Shown: positions 38,550 through 48,122, counted from the first letter of the stretch. The stretch is DNA of 64,000 nucleotides from Azolla caroliniana (GCA_043228905.1 JBHGNT010000009.1:19344001-19408000), one strand, 5' to 3'. Made by a program: numbers and translations. Notes: generated from the letters alone by a model not told the origin.

Positions 38550-38835
38550 TTTGACCCATACGTGCATGTATGTAATTGTCGAAAATGTAGGATAGTGCAC
38601 ATTAGGATAAGTGATTGGAATAACTAACTTATTAAAGTATTCAATACTTATATTAAAAGTTGATCTAATCTATTCCTCAGTTTGTTCATATGGGATCAAA
38701 CCATATGTGTATATAATTGTGCACAATGTAAGGCAGTGAACTTTAGGATAATGTCGTGGAAATAACAAACCTATTAGGCTTTCATACCTATATTTAAAAT
38801 TGATCTACTCTATTGCTTAGGTGATTCACACAAGA
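38550..38835. repeat. Subterminal direct repeat, two degenerate units of about 141 bp
   Basis: Segments around TGTAATTGTCGAAAATGTAGG (38571) and TATAATTGTGCACAATGTAAGG (38712) align through the later TTGATCTAATCTATTCCTCAG and TTGATCTACTCTATTGCTTAG. The whole left arm (38224-39235) has no gene. Confidence 0.7.
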
Positions 38836-39235
38836 TCAAACTCCGAACGATAACGCAACTGGAACCATTATCAACACACTACACAATCTAAGCAGCAATG
38901 GAATAGAAACTAGACCTGTTTTAACAATATAAGACAAAGATCCATAATCACAACATGGACAGTCATGGCAATAATTATAGGGCCATGTTCTGTTAAGGTT
39001 AGCTTGGACCAAAATCAGCCTCCATTTAAGCTAGTTCATGTTTCTCCATAAGTTTGGTAGTCAGCTATGCACGCGGTGAAACCAATATCATAAATCTACT
39101 AATGAGGTATATAAAAATAAAATTGAAACATATAGATGATTATAAAGAATAGAATCCACTAGGTAAAACCCAAAATTTGTATTAATAATGTGAAATCTTA
39201 ACAAATCGTCAGTGTCATATTCTTTATAGAGTCTA

Positions 39236-42200
39236 TTACATAGCAATCAATTCATCTACGTCATTTTCTTCATCATCTTGTGTAGAACTGTCTTCGGCTA
39301 TACGTGCATTGGTTTCCCCTGTTAGCCGGGCCAACGAAATATCTTCTATAAGCTCATCATCAAGCTCTATTAGCTCTCCCGGTTCGCCGGCTAACGGAGG
39401 AATAGGCTCTCGCGAAGCGGGTTGAAACCTTTCTGTATTGGCGAGGTTCTTTGCACCGACCTCCTCATCCTGGTCTGGGCACTCCCACAAAGCCTTAATC
39501 CGCATATTAATAAATATAACTTGGTCCTCGTCCTTCTCCAATGCAACTGTATTCCTAAACATCTTCAATGCACATGCTGACGTAGTTCCTATGATGTAAG
39601 TAACAAGAAGATTTAGTTGTCAAACGAAAAAAGTGATTGGTTATCTCAAGATCGTTACCCTAGTTCGAGGAATACCTGTGCCAGAAAAGAGATCTAATAT
39701 CCAGTCTCCTTCGACAGAAAACATCTCGATTAAGCGCATCATAAGTCGTTGAGGTTTTTGGTATGGGTTGACAAGTCCCCGTTCTGTCGTGGTGACATGT
39801 CGCAATTTCCGAGTCACTGCTGGATATACCAACAGATTTGAACCTCCCACTTCATTAGAATGCTCTTTGATTCTCTGTTTTTTAATTTCATCGAAGTAGC
39901 CAACCGTTATGTATTCAATGGCATTAACGAACCGAAAAGTTGGCCCTCTATTTACATTGGTCTTGATCCTATAAAAAATAATTCATCGAGTTAAAAATAG
40001 ATTCAACAACCTTAAGAATTGCAATATAATGAAAGACACCTATAAATAATCCTTACCATGCAAGGTTCTCGATGCCATGGCAACGAGATCTCAAAGCTTG
40101 TGCTACCGAGTACCCTTGGTCCATACTATGAAAGACAACTATTCGCCACAAGGATGCGGTCGTTAGCTCAGCGAAATCCTTGACCATCTTCTCCAATTGT
40201 TTAAACCTAAACGGTTCATCGTCGTATGATGACCCAGCCATTCGAAATCCGTAAGGAATATCCGCAATCATTAGCGTATATTCCTTCTTTGGCACCTTCT
40301 GGATCAAGTCGATGACATCACCGCAAACCACATTGTAGTAAAGATCTCTCGTAATATCTTTCTTGTGGCTAAATTTTTTAAAGGAGCCATCTTCCTCCAT
40401 TTCGTACGCCTTGACTAAGCGACGATCCTTTTCTTTTCTGGCTCGCTCGAGATGTGCAAGGAAGGATGTAGGGAAATCGTGTATATCCTTAACTTCTCCT
40501 TGTTTCTTGCCTCGACACGGTTTCTAATAGAAGCAATAGGACATCAGGTATTATTACGCAACCTCTACATATGATGAAAGGGTAATGAAAAAATATCAAT
40601 ACTAACCCAATCCTTGAATGCAATAAAATACTCTGATAACGCCTTATACGAAGACGTTAGAGGATAATCCTCGGTCACTTGTTCCCAAGTTATACATCCA
40701 AGTTGTTTCATCATTACTTCTTGGATCTTCATGTACACCTTATGACTGTAAAATTAGAAATCAAGATTAGAACTTTGAATTACACCAGATAGACTACAAT
40801 TTCAGTATTTGAAAGACTTACTTATTGAACTCGGTGACCATTTCTTCAAGGCTTAAATCTTTCGCCACAACCCTTGACAAAACAGACACAAGAAGCTGCT
40901 CGTCCTTAATACCTTGCATCGCTCTCCATAGAGACAGCTTCATGTCGTCTGCCGCTTCTTCAATTGTCAAGTCAATTCTCTTGGCGGCTTGTGACTTTAA
41001 TTCTAGTTGAGGGTCAACCCTACATTTCTTTTGTCGTTGACCCTTTACCTCCTTATTCTCCCACATTGAGAAGATTTGATCTTGGAGGTCCCATACTTCT
41101 CCATCTCTAAACGCCAATTGAAACCAAGATTCATACTTTCGAAGACCATCGGACCTAACATTATCATCTACCACAATGCCGACTTCATGCAGACATTGAC
41201 GTCGAAGGCCTGGATGTAACTTCACACCAAACTTTTGTTTCACATCTAAATACTCGTGGTGGAAGAACCGGATACGCTCAATAGACGACATTTTCTGCCT
41301 ATAGTCATTATCATTATTATGGTCCCATGCCAACAGCTTAGCCTCTTCGGTTGTGAGCCCAACATATATTTTGCACTCGGCATACTTGAAGAAGAAAGTG
41401 GTTGGATGTTCTCTGACAAGTTGTCGACGTGCCTCTGCTGAATGCGATCCACCAATGACAAAATAATTATATTGATCATGCTTTCTGATATCAAAATCTT
41501 CAATGGTTTCACATTCTTCAGGATCCACCATAACAATAAAAGGCACCACTGTGGCATGAGGATTAATTTTCATTTTTTTCTTGAGATTTTGAACATGCAT
41601 GCGATGAGGCTCTCTAATCTCAAGTGGTCTTCGACCTGTTTTTTCATCAATAGGGGGCCGATGGATGTGTGTTATAGGCAAATTAAATACTTGCCCTTTC
41701 CTGACCAGCTTCCGTTGCATTAACTCTCTTCTTATTTTATTCTGCTCGGATGACAAAACACCCGAGGCCAGCTCGGCTCCTGGCGTCCCCTTATTATCCT
41801 CTTCTTCATTGTCACTTGTCGAATCCGTATCCGACATTTTCGTTGTCTTCTTCTTGGCTGGTCTTGACTGGACTTTGGATACCTTTTTAGTGGCCTTCAA
41901 GTGGGAGGGCTCTTCATCTCGTAGAGTTACATGGCCTTGTATATAAGGCCTCAAGGTAACAATCAGGTTTTGTGAGTTATCAAGTGCTTTTTTGAACACT
42001 TCAGGCCCACAAGATTCCTTTACTAAAAGGTCTTCTGAAAGGAACACTTTGCGTACCCCCTTGGAGCACTCTATCATTACCAGTATGTTGGCCGAATCTG
42101 CATCTTCGTAGTCAAATCGTAGAATTCGGCCATACATAAATGGAGTTTCTTTTCCTAGCTGCCCCTCACCCTTCTTCTTTGTTGTATACAATACGACTTT

Positions 42201-43451
42201 TTTCTTTGAGTCGACATATTGCATACACCATTCCTTGTCCGTTAGATCTCGGTCAGGAAGGTCTTCGCCTCCAGTAGCGGCGACAATTTTCTTTTGGCTT
42301 ACATCACTATGGAGCTGAGATTTTGTCTCTTCGTTAAATAGAAGCTTTTTTCCTCTCTTTATGGTCTCCGGAGTTACCTTGGTCTGGGCTTCGATTGGAG
42401 AACCTTGTATGCGAAGCTTAATTTTCTTCACGGGTCGGTCTGACAGATTCTCAAACGACCTATTTAAGAAAGTATATGCAAAAACATAAGTTAGACAGTT
42501 ACGTAGATTGAAGTTGTTATTATAATGAAGAACAGTTTCTAGGAGCAGTAACATATTCAAAAATCTATTCTAGGCAAGGCTACTCAACCTAGAAAATATA
42601 TATCGTAATAAGTAAAACGGGTTATATATTCTTTTAAATAGTAGATATGACTTATATAGATTCTAAACCTATATTGATGAGAATTTGCCATAGTGAATGC
42701 AATTTGTAGATCATTTTCTACTATTTTAAGCTAAAGTAGGTCAAAAAACACCTATAATTAGAGCTTGTATTTGTCTAGAAGTAAGTAAACTCAACATAAA
42801 AAGACTGATTTTGACAGACAATTTGATAACATTTCCACCCCGTAAACGATTTTTCTCTCTCAAAGGCTACACTTTAAACACGAACTCGATACGGCGTATC
42901 GAGTTCCAGTTTAAAACATAGGTTTTAAACACGAACTCGATACGCCGTATCGAGTTCGTGTTTAAAGTTTGAATTTTAAACACGAACTCGATACGGCGTA
43001 TCGAGTTCGTGTTTAAAGTATAGGTTTTAAACACGAACTCGATACGCCGTATCGAGTTCATGTTTAAAATTCAAACTTTAAACACGAACTCGATACGGCG
43101 TATCGAGTTCGTGTTTAAAACCTATACTTTAAACACGAACTCGATACGCCGTATCGAGTTCGTGTTTAAAAGGTAAGTTTTAAACACGAACTCGATACGG
43201 CGTATCGAGTTCGTGTTTAAAACCTACACTTTAAACACGAACTCGATACGGCGTATCGAGTTCGTGTTTAAAACCTACACTATGAACACGAACTCAATAC
43301 GGCGTATCGAGTTCGTGTGTAAATATTTGTATTGTATACATGAACTCGATACGCCGTATCGAGTTCTTGGGAAACGAAACATATTTACAAAATTGTCCAC
43401 AGTGTCAGAGGCCTACCTGGACTCCTCGCGCTCGACTCTCTTGGAAGACAT
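39236..43451 (-). CDS. ParB-like domain fused to permuted (beta-class) DNA amino-methyltransferase
   Basis: Six exons on the minus strand, all GT-AG and phase-consistent: 43417-43451, 40822-42459, 40607-40745, 40057-40523, 39676-39968, 39236-39588, giving 974 residues. Residues about 270-405 form a ParB/sulfiredoxin-like fold (FVIGGSHSAEARR, then TTEEAKLLAWDHNNDNDYRQ and SSIERIRFF). A basic, Ser/Asp-rich linker precedes it. Residues about 660-880 are an N6_N4-type methyltransferase with motif IV (ADIPYGF, about 691-697) before motif I (LDLFSGTGTTSA, about 851-862) and ALEKDEDQV after it; this order is the permuted beta class. It should transfer methyl from AdoMet to adenine N6 or cytosine N4 of DNA. 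DIPY replaces the canonical (D/N/S)PP(Y/F/W). Such ParB-methyltransferase pairings are known in phages and bacterial mobile elements. Exon 1 (MSSKRVEREES) is short and inferred from phase and promoter. Confidence 0.85.
42866..43375. repeat. Array of ten palindromes at 51-bp pitch in intron 1 of the ParB-methyltransferase gene
   Basis: Each unit is the arm AAACACGAACTCGATACG, one central base (G or C), and its reverse complement, usually extended by TTT/AAA to 43 bp. Centres are at 42894, 42945, 42996, 43047, 43098, 43149, 43200, 43251, 43302 and 43354: eight intervals of exactly 51 bp, then one of 52. The central base runs G,C,G,C,G,C,G,G,G,C, and spacers also alternate in orientation. Units 1, 4, 9 and 10 carry a few arm changes. 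The array lies within intron 1 (42460-43416). Likely a protein-binding array, with the encoded ParB-like domain as natural candidate; folded RNA hairpins are the alternative. Confidence 0.95.
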
Positions 43452-43505
43452 GGTTGATTGTGTTGTGTGGAGGCGGAGATCGCGCTTTCGTGCTTTGTGC
43501 CTTGA

Positions 43506-43568
43506 GTGCTCTGTGTGCTCTGTGTGCTCTGTATGCTCTGAGTGCTCTGTACGCTCTGTACGCTCTGG
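43506..43568 (-). repeat. 9-bp tandem repeat in the leader of the ParB-methyltransferase gene
   Basis: Seven units of GTGCTCTGT type (plus strand) run from just after the predicted transcription start into the 5' leader. The plus-strand ORFs here are artefacts of the repeat. Confidence 0.85.
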
Positions 43569-43592
43569 TGAGTGAAATATGATGAGGTCTTC

Positions 43593-43602
43593 CTATTTAT
43601 AG
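43593..43602 (-). promoter_or_regulatory. TATA box of the ParB-methyltransferase gene
   Basis: Minus-strand CTATAAATAG, a consensus plant TATA box, sits about 140 bases upstream of the ATG at 43451, predicting a transcription start near 43565. Confidence 0.65.
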
Positions 43603-44274
43603 GGATTGAACCCATGGTTAAAGTAACCATAGTCATCTTAACCAATGTTGGTAACTTTGAGGATAGTTAGTTTGTAACCATAGTCACATTAACTATAGTA
43701 ACTTATGATTGTATTAATGATTACAAAGTCAAACTAATATATTGATCAATCTTTTATACTCATAAGAACCTACAATCACTTCAAAGGTTATGAAGGAGAC
43801 AATGATAGAGGTTCATGAATGTACCAATGATTGATTATTAAAAGCAAAAATTTTTATGACTCTCAATAGTTATGTATTAAAGATGTGGGCATGAATTAAC
43901 CAATGATTGATAAGTCTAATATTTAAAATGGTGAGCCTTAAAGAATCAATGAGTGAGACGTTCTATATCAAAATGGGTGTCATTAATTAGCCAATGATTT
44001 TAACATTAATCCAACATATTCAAGGCTTGTTAATGATTAGTTTTATATTTTACTTGATTTAACATCATTTAGATCTAGTTTATATAATGATTGATAATTT
44101 AAGTTAAATTACTTTATTAAAAATAATTTTTAGATGTATTGTATTTTTATAGAATATTACATAATATAGACATTCTATTGATTTGGCTTTTGTTTAGAGA
44201 GAAGTTTATGTTTAGGGAGGAGTATATGGTTAGAGAGGAGTATAACTTAGAGAGCCCTATCTAGACCTTAAGCC
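43603..44274. promoter_or_regulatory. Shared intergenic region between the divergent transposon genes
   Basis: About 0.7 kb of AT-rich sequence between the TATA box of the minus-strand gene and the start codon of the plus-strand gene. It must hold the promoter of the transposase-like gene; TATATAATG at 44088-44096 and TTTTTATAGAAT at 44143-44154 are weak TATA candidates. GAGAGGAGTAT-type repeats occur at 44198-44245. Confidence 0.45.
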
Positions 44275-47055
44275 ATGAGTGAAGATTCACCGTTCTCGAT
44301 TGAAGAATATTGTTTGTCATCAGACCCATCGTTTTCTACTGAAGAGTATTGTTTATCAACAGAGTCACCATATTCGATTGAAGAATATTGTCTTTCGACC
44401 GACTCACCATATTCTATCGAAGAATATTGTCTGAGCTCATCTACAGGGAATGCAAATAATGACACATGTGAAGAGTTCTCTATTGAAGAATACGATATTA
44501 ATAAAGATACCGGGAATGAAGGAAGTGCCCAGGAAACATTGAATAACATTGGCGATGGTCAGAACAGAGAATTAGACTGTAACAAGGTTACACCAACCTC
44601 TATGCAGGAAGAGAAATCTGGGAGCCCTATGCATATTAGAAGAATCCCACGAAGAATTCGTCTGGCTAGATTTAGCTTGGTGACATCAGATAAACAGATT
44701 GGATTTGATGTCAACAAAATATGTTGTGCCCGTGGTTGTATGTCTATGATTGGAAAATCAAAGTTGCGAGAATTAAGGCGATACTATTTTTCGATGACCG
44801 GTGATGAGCAAGACACTTACCTCGGATCACATATGCAACTAGTATCTGACAAATGTACGGGGATCAAAGTATCATTCGAGTATTATATCTTCCATGCGCA
44901 ACAGATATGTAGAGTTGCATTCAAAATTGTGTTATGTGTTAGTAACATGCGGCTACATAGAGTACAACAACGTCTACTTAGCGGGGATCAGATGCTCAAT
45001 TGTAAAGAGGTTCCAAGTATGAAAGGTGCAATTGGAAGACTAGCTATTGGCTGGATGAAAACTTACTTTCAGTTAAATTGTGAAGTAATGCCCACTACAG
45101 GTAGGATGCATCTTTCTGATAATTATACCCGTCGGGAAGTTTATGATGTCTATCGATCTGAAATGCTGGGCTCACGTAATAAGTCTATCACCTATAGCCA
45201 ATTCACAAGATTATGGAGAGCTCGGTTTTCAAATGTTATTATTCCTCGTAAAGTACGTATGGGTTATTGCTCCATTTGTGCAAATCTTAAAAGTTTGGCT
45301 AAAGGTGCAAAGACATCAATGGAAAAGGATACGAGTAAGAAGTTACTACAAGAGCATCGTGAGGCACAATCCTTAGAACGAAGGAAGGCGATGCATCATA
45401 GAGAGAAGTGTTTGAAGAGGCCTGAACAATACATGTGCTTAATGATAGATGGCATGGACCAGAAGAAGACATGCTTGCCGCATATGCGGAGGCTCCCCAA
45501 AGATGTCAATGATGAGTGCCTTGTTCAAATGCACTTGGTGGGATGCTTGGCTTATAATAGGTCTGTTCGACCTCACGTCTTCATTACTTACCCCAATGTT
45601 CACAATGACCCTAACCTAACAGTTACAGTGATTCACCGAGTTTTGATGTCTTGGGGACAACCTTTCCCCCCTGTTCTATACATTCAATTGGACAATACTG
45701 CTAGAGAGAACAAAAATTCAACTGTATTTGGCTATCTAAGTATGTTGGTCAACCTAGAATTGTTTAGGAAAGTGAAAGTCAATTTCCTTTTGGTTGGCCA
45801 CACACATGACCATATAGATCAGATGTTTAGCACATTCTCCAGACAGTTGTCTCGGCATGATGCTTTCACTTTACCTAAACTATTTGATGTCATTTGTGAT
45901 GCATATACACCACGCCCAAAAGTGTTACACTTGAAGGAGGTATATGACTTTAAGAGATATATATTAGATGGGGGTGGTGGGAATGTTAAAGTGCTTGCTC
46001 AGTTAAACAATATAAGTTTCAATCACATTTTTTTGATAAAGAAAAATGGAATAAGTGGTTCTACACTTTTGTATGCTAAACAATATTCATCTTCTACAAC
46101 ATGGGAACCTGAAGGTGGTTGCCAGTTATTACTTTGTATGCCGAGTACAATTGTCCATGGAGCTAAGCAAATGCCAATTGAGAAGAAAGGACAGTTGCAG
46201 AGCGACTTGGTATTAGAACAAAAACGGTCATGGCTCCAAGCCTTAGAAGAAAAAAGAAAACATATTGAGGCCGCCAAGAAATATGCCGCACAACAAGACA
46301 CGTCGTGGTGGGATGTATTTTATAGTGATCAGAAAGAAATTATAGACAATTGTGTATCTGTTGATAATTGGAATTTGGAAACGCCATTCACATGGTCGCT
46401 GCAACATGATCGCGTAAATAGAAGTCTGGAGCGACTAGTAAATGCGATTAATGACAGCTTGGTCCATCCACAACAAAGAGACATTTATGTGGGACCAAGG
46501 ATGACCAAAGCAGCCGAAGCTAGATGGCAAGGAAATTTGCAAGAGCTCACCGCGGGGATGTTGATTGCAACGCCGGCTGATGAGAACTCACATGGCCACC
46601 AATTTTGGGTTGGTAAAATTCTAGAAGTGCTAATGCATGAAATAGATAACACGATCAAGTCTATAAATGTTCATTGGTACAACACTAGACGTGCAAATGC
46701 TTTTACAGGTAAGTATACATTGGAGATGATTGAATGCCAAACAAGAAGGGGAGGTAGGAAGAGGAAGCGAAACATTCGTAACACCTCGACCCTTGATATC
46801 TCTGATGTGGATATCATCGTGTACGACTTCACACTTACAAAAGCCGGACGATTAAGGAAGTCAACAATAGATATAATAAAAGAAAAATTACCAGGTCTAC
46901 AAGGTGGCTCGAGTCAAAGGCAAACGAGATCTGCTACATATAATCTAGAGTCAAACCATTTGGTTTATGACGAAGATAATGCACTGATTGGTACATCCGA
47001 GGATGATGAGGAGGAATCGTCATTGTATATTAGTTATAGTAGTGATTCTCCGTAA
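44275..47055 (+). CDS. Putative RNase H-fold transposase of the 9.2-kb element (DUF7869-like)
   Basis: One uninterrupted 926-codon exon from ATG at 44275. The N-terminus has four 13-residue repeats (FSIEEYCLSSDPS type, residues 7-58) and a fifth partial one near residue 68. A Cys cluster ICCARGC lies near 149-155 and CSIC near 332. The core reads MCLMIDGMDQKKT (D392/D395), LYIQLDNTAREN (D473) and VGHTHDHIDQMFS (H509, H511, D512, D515), a spacing that fits an RNase H-like D-D-D/H catalytic centre. I recall this pattern from the uncharacterised DUF7869 family. Residues about 745-830 (LIATPADENSHGHQFWVGKI, then INVHWYNTRRANAF) look like a small SH3/BAH-type reader. A basic RRGGRKRKR patch and an acidic tail follow. 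It probably cuts and joins the element ends; this is inference. The stop is 357 bp from the right end. Confidence 0.8.
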   Translation: MSEDSPFSIEEYCLSSDPSFSTEEYCLSTESPYSIEEYCLSTDSPYSIEEYCLSSSTGNANNDTCEEFSIEEYDINKDTGNEGSAQETLNNIGDGQNRELDCNKVTPTSMQEEKSGSPMHIRRIPRRIRLARFSLVTSDKQIGFDVNKICCARGCMSMIGKSKLRELRRYYFSMTGDEQDTYLGSHMQLVSDKCTGIKVSFEYYIFHAQQICRVAFKIVLCVSNMRLHRVQQRLLSGDQMLNCKEVPSMKGAIGRLAIGWMKTYFQLNCEVMPTTGRMHLSDNYTRREVYDVYRSEMLGSRNKSITYSQFTRLWRARFSNVIIPRKVRMGYCSICANLKSLAKGAKTSMEKDTSKKLLQEHREAQSLERRKAMHHREKCLKRPEQYMCLMIDGMDQKKTCLPHMRRLPKDVNDECLVQMHLVGCLAYNRSVRPHVFITYPNVHNDPNLTVTVIHRVLMSWGQPFPPVLYIQLDNTARENKNSTVFGYLSMLVNLELFRKVKVNFLLVGHTHDHIDQMFSTFSRQLSRHDAFTLPKLFDVICDAYTPRPKVLHLKEVYDFKRYILDGGGGNVKVLAQLNNISFNHIFLIKKNGISGSTLLYAKQYSSSTTWEPEGGCQLLLCMPSTIVHGAKQMPIEKKGQLQSDLVLEQKRSWLQALEEKRKHIEAAKKYAAQQDTSWWDVFYSDQKEIIDNCVSVDNWNLETPFTWSLQHDRVNRSLERLVNAINDSLVHPQQRDIYVGPRMTKAAEARWQGNLQELTAGMLIATPADENSHGHQFWVGKILEVLMHEIDNTIKSINVHWYNTRRANAFTGKYTLEMIECQTRRGGRKRKRNIRNTSTLDISDVDIIVYDFTLTKAGRLRKSTIDIIKEKLPGLQGGSSQRQTRSATYNLESNHLVYDEDNALIGTSEDDEEESSLYISYSSDSP

Positions 47056-47377
47056 AGGAGTGATCATGAATGTATATTTGGCTATTAAGTGTAACTACAT
47101 TCCGCTTGTAACAAATCGAGTAATATAAAATCATGTGTTTTGAATTCTTATGATTTCCCAAAAATCATTTCTTATAAAATAACATTGGTTGTAAAGTTTG
47201 TGATATAAATTGAGAATGTATGTTTTTGAAATTCGTCTTTTTTTAGTTACTTCTAAATCACGAAAATAGTGGATTTTTAACCTTTTTCATAGTATGTTTG
47301 AACTTGTATGATACTGGTATCAATGTGTTTTGTAAAATCATTGAAAAACCCCTAAAATTTCCCTTCTCCTTCCATTT

Positions 47378-47412
47378 ATGCGCGATCCTTCCACTTGTGA
47401 ACGCGAACGTGT
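47378..47412 (-). repeat. Right terminal inverted repeat of the 9.2-kb transposon
   Basis: Reverse complement begins ACACGTTCGCGTTCACAAGT and matches the left end over 35 bp except for one C/T difference. It is directly followed by the TGAGAA duplication. Confidence 0.93.
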
Positions 47413-47418
47413 TGAGAA

Positions 47419-47865
47419 TCGTGAAGTAGATTGTGAAGCATCAACACACATATTAAAATCACCCATTAACAAACCAACACGTCCCACTAATAACCGTGGA
47501 TACATTGAAGACCATAACTCAATGCCTTGATTAGCATTATTGGGTGCATAGATTCCTACCAACCATATCAAATCCTCAAAATACTTGACTTCCATCACCA
47601 AAAAACGTCCATATGGATCATTATAGACTATATGTGGACAAAACGAATCACGAATTATCATGAAAACCTCTAAGTAATGATGTGATAACTGTCCTACATA
47701 ATATGCGGAATATCCACACAAATGTAACATAGAGCCTGCTAAATCATGACACTTATGTTCAACTGCACATAAAACATCCCAATCTTTATCAAATAAAGTT
47801 TTCCATAATATATATTTCTTATGAGGAGAAGATGCCCATCTCACATTCCATGATACCACTTTCAT
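47419..47865 (-). pseudogene. LINE ORF2, N-terminal part of AP endonuclease
   Basis: Starts with ATG at 47865 (MKVVSWNVRW). Endonuclease landmarks are NVRW, the catalytic Glu in VLCAVEHK and GDFNMCVD. The reading frame runs into the TGAGAA target duplication of the 9.2-kb transposon and continues at 38182 on the other side. Confidence 0.88.
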
Positions 47866-48079
47866 TTAACATCTTTGGTAAGAACTTGCTCTTTATGAGC
47901 AAGTGTATTCATGAATGTACTAACTACTTGTTCAAGAGCTGCATAAGGATTTGTGTGTACTACATCCCCTCCACCAATATTAGGGTTTTGTTGTCTAGCT
48001 CCACGAGAACGAAGTCCTTGATTATATTGAGGTCATATCACCCTTCCTGAAGAATCGAATTGTAATTGGTTGGAAAATC

Positions 48080-48080
<1 letters not shown>

Positions 48081-48119
<39 letters not shown>
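48081..48119. repeat. (CT)n microsatellite at the LINE border
   Basis: A long CT run directly follows the LINE 5' end; its first bases double as part of the target duplication. Confidence 0.9.
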
Positions 48120-48120
<1 letters not shown>

Positions 48121-48122
48121 AA

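Larger units (their letters stand above)
38189..47412. mobile_element. 9.2-kb DNA transposon carrying a ParB-methyltransferase gene and a transposase-like gene
   Basis: The ends are 35-bp terminal inverted repeats beginning ACACGTTCGCGTTCACAAGT with a single mismatch (position 29, T versus C). Target duplication TGAGAA lies at 38183-38188 and 47413-47418, inside the LINE endonuclease, and the LINE frame is restored without the element. Two divergent genes lie inside: ParB-methyltransferase (39236-43451, minus) and the transposase-like gene (44275-47055, plus). In between are promoters and an intronic array of ten palindromes. Both genes appear open and intact, unlike the host LINE. The superfamily is uncertain: the 6-bp duplication and the protein do not match the common plant groups (hAT 8, Mutator 9, CACTA 3, PIF 3, Tc1 2). 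Confidence 0.92.
32272..48080 (-). mobile_element. L1-like LINE, 5'-truncated, split by three nested insertions
   Basis: On the minus strand the order is: ORF1 C-terminus (48080-47862), ORF2 endonuclease, reverse transcriptase, C-terminal zinc region (zf-RVT) and an A-rich 3' tail (32272-32285). The ends are flanked by AAGCTCTCTCT at 32261-32271 and 48081-48091, a plausible 11-bp target duplication, though partly low-complexity. About 4.2 kb remains once the insertions at 32751-33524, 34366-35972 and 38189-47412 and their duplicated target bases are removed. ORF1 stop and ORF2 start overlap as ATGA at 47862-47865. Confidence 0.88.

Noticed and set aside
39236-42459. Bacterial or phage contamination
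   Set aside because: The ParB-methyltransferase is split by phase-correct introns and lies inside an element with a target duplication in a plant LINE.
42460-42560. N-terminal extension of the ParB-methyltransferase starting at 42560
   Set aside because: This is intron read-through: a good acceptor at 42460-42461 joins in phase with a short exon downstream of a TATA box.
42866-43375. CRISPR array
   Set aside because: Regular repeats and spacing resemble one, but the spacers are short (8-14 bp) and not diverse, the units are full palindromes, and the setting is a eukaryotic intron.
38189-47412. Assignment of the 9.2-kb element to hAT, Mutator, CACTA, PIF/Harbinger or Tc1/mariner
   Set aside because: The target duplication length and protein motifs do not fit any of these; I left the superfamily open.
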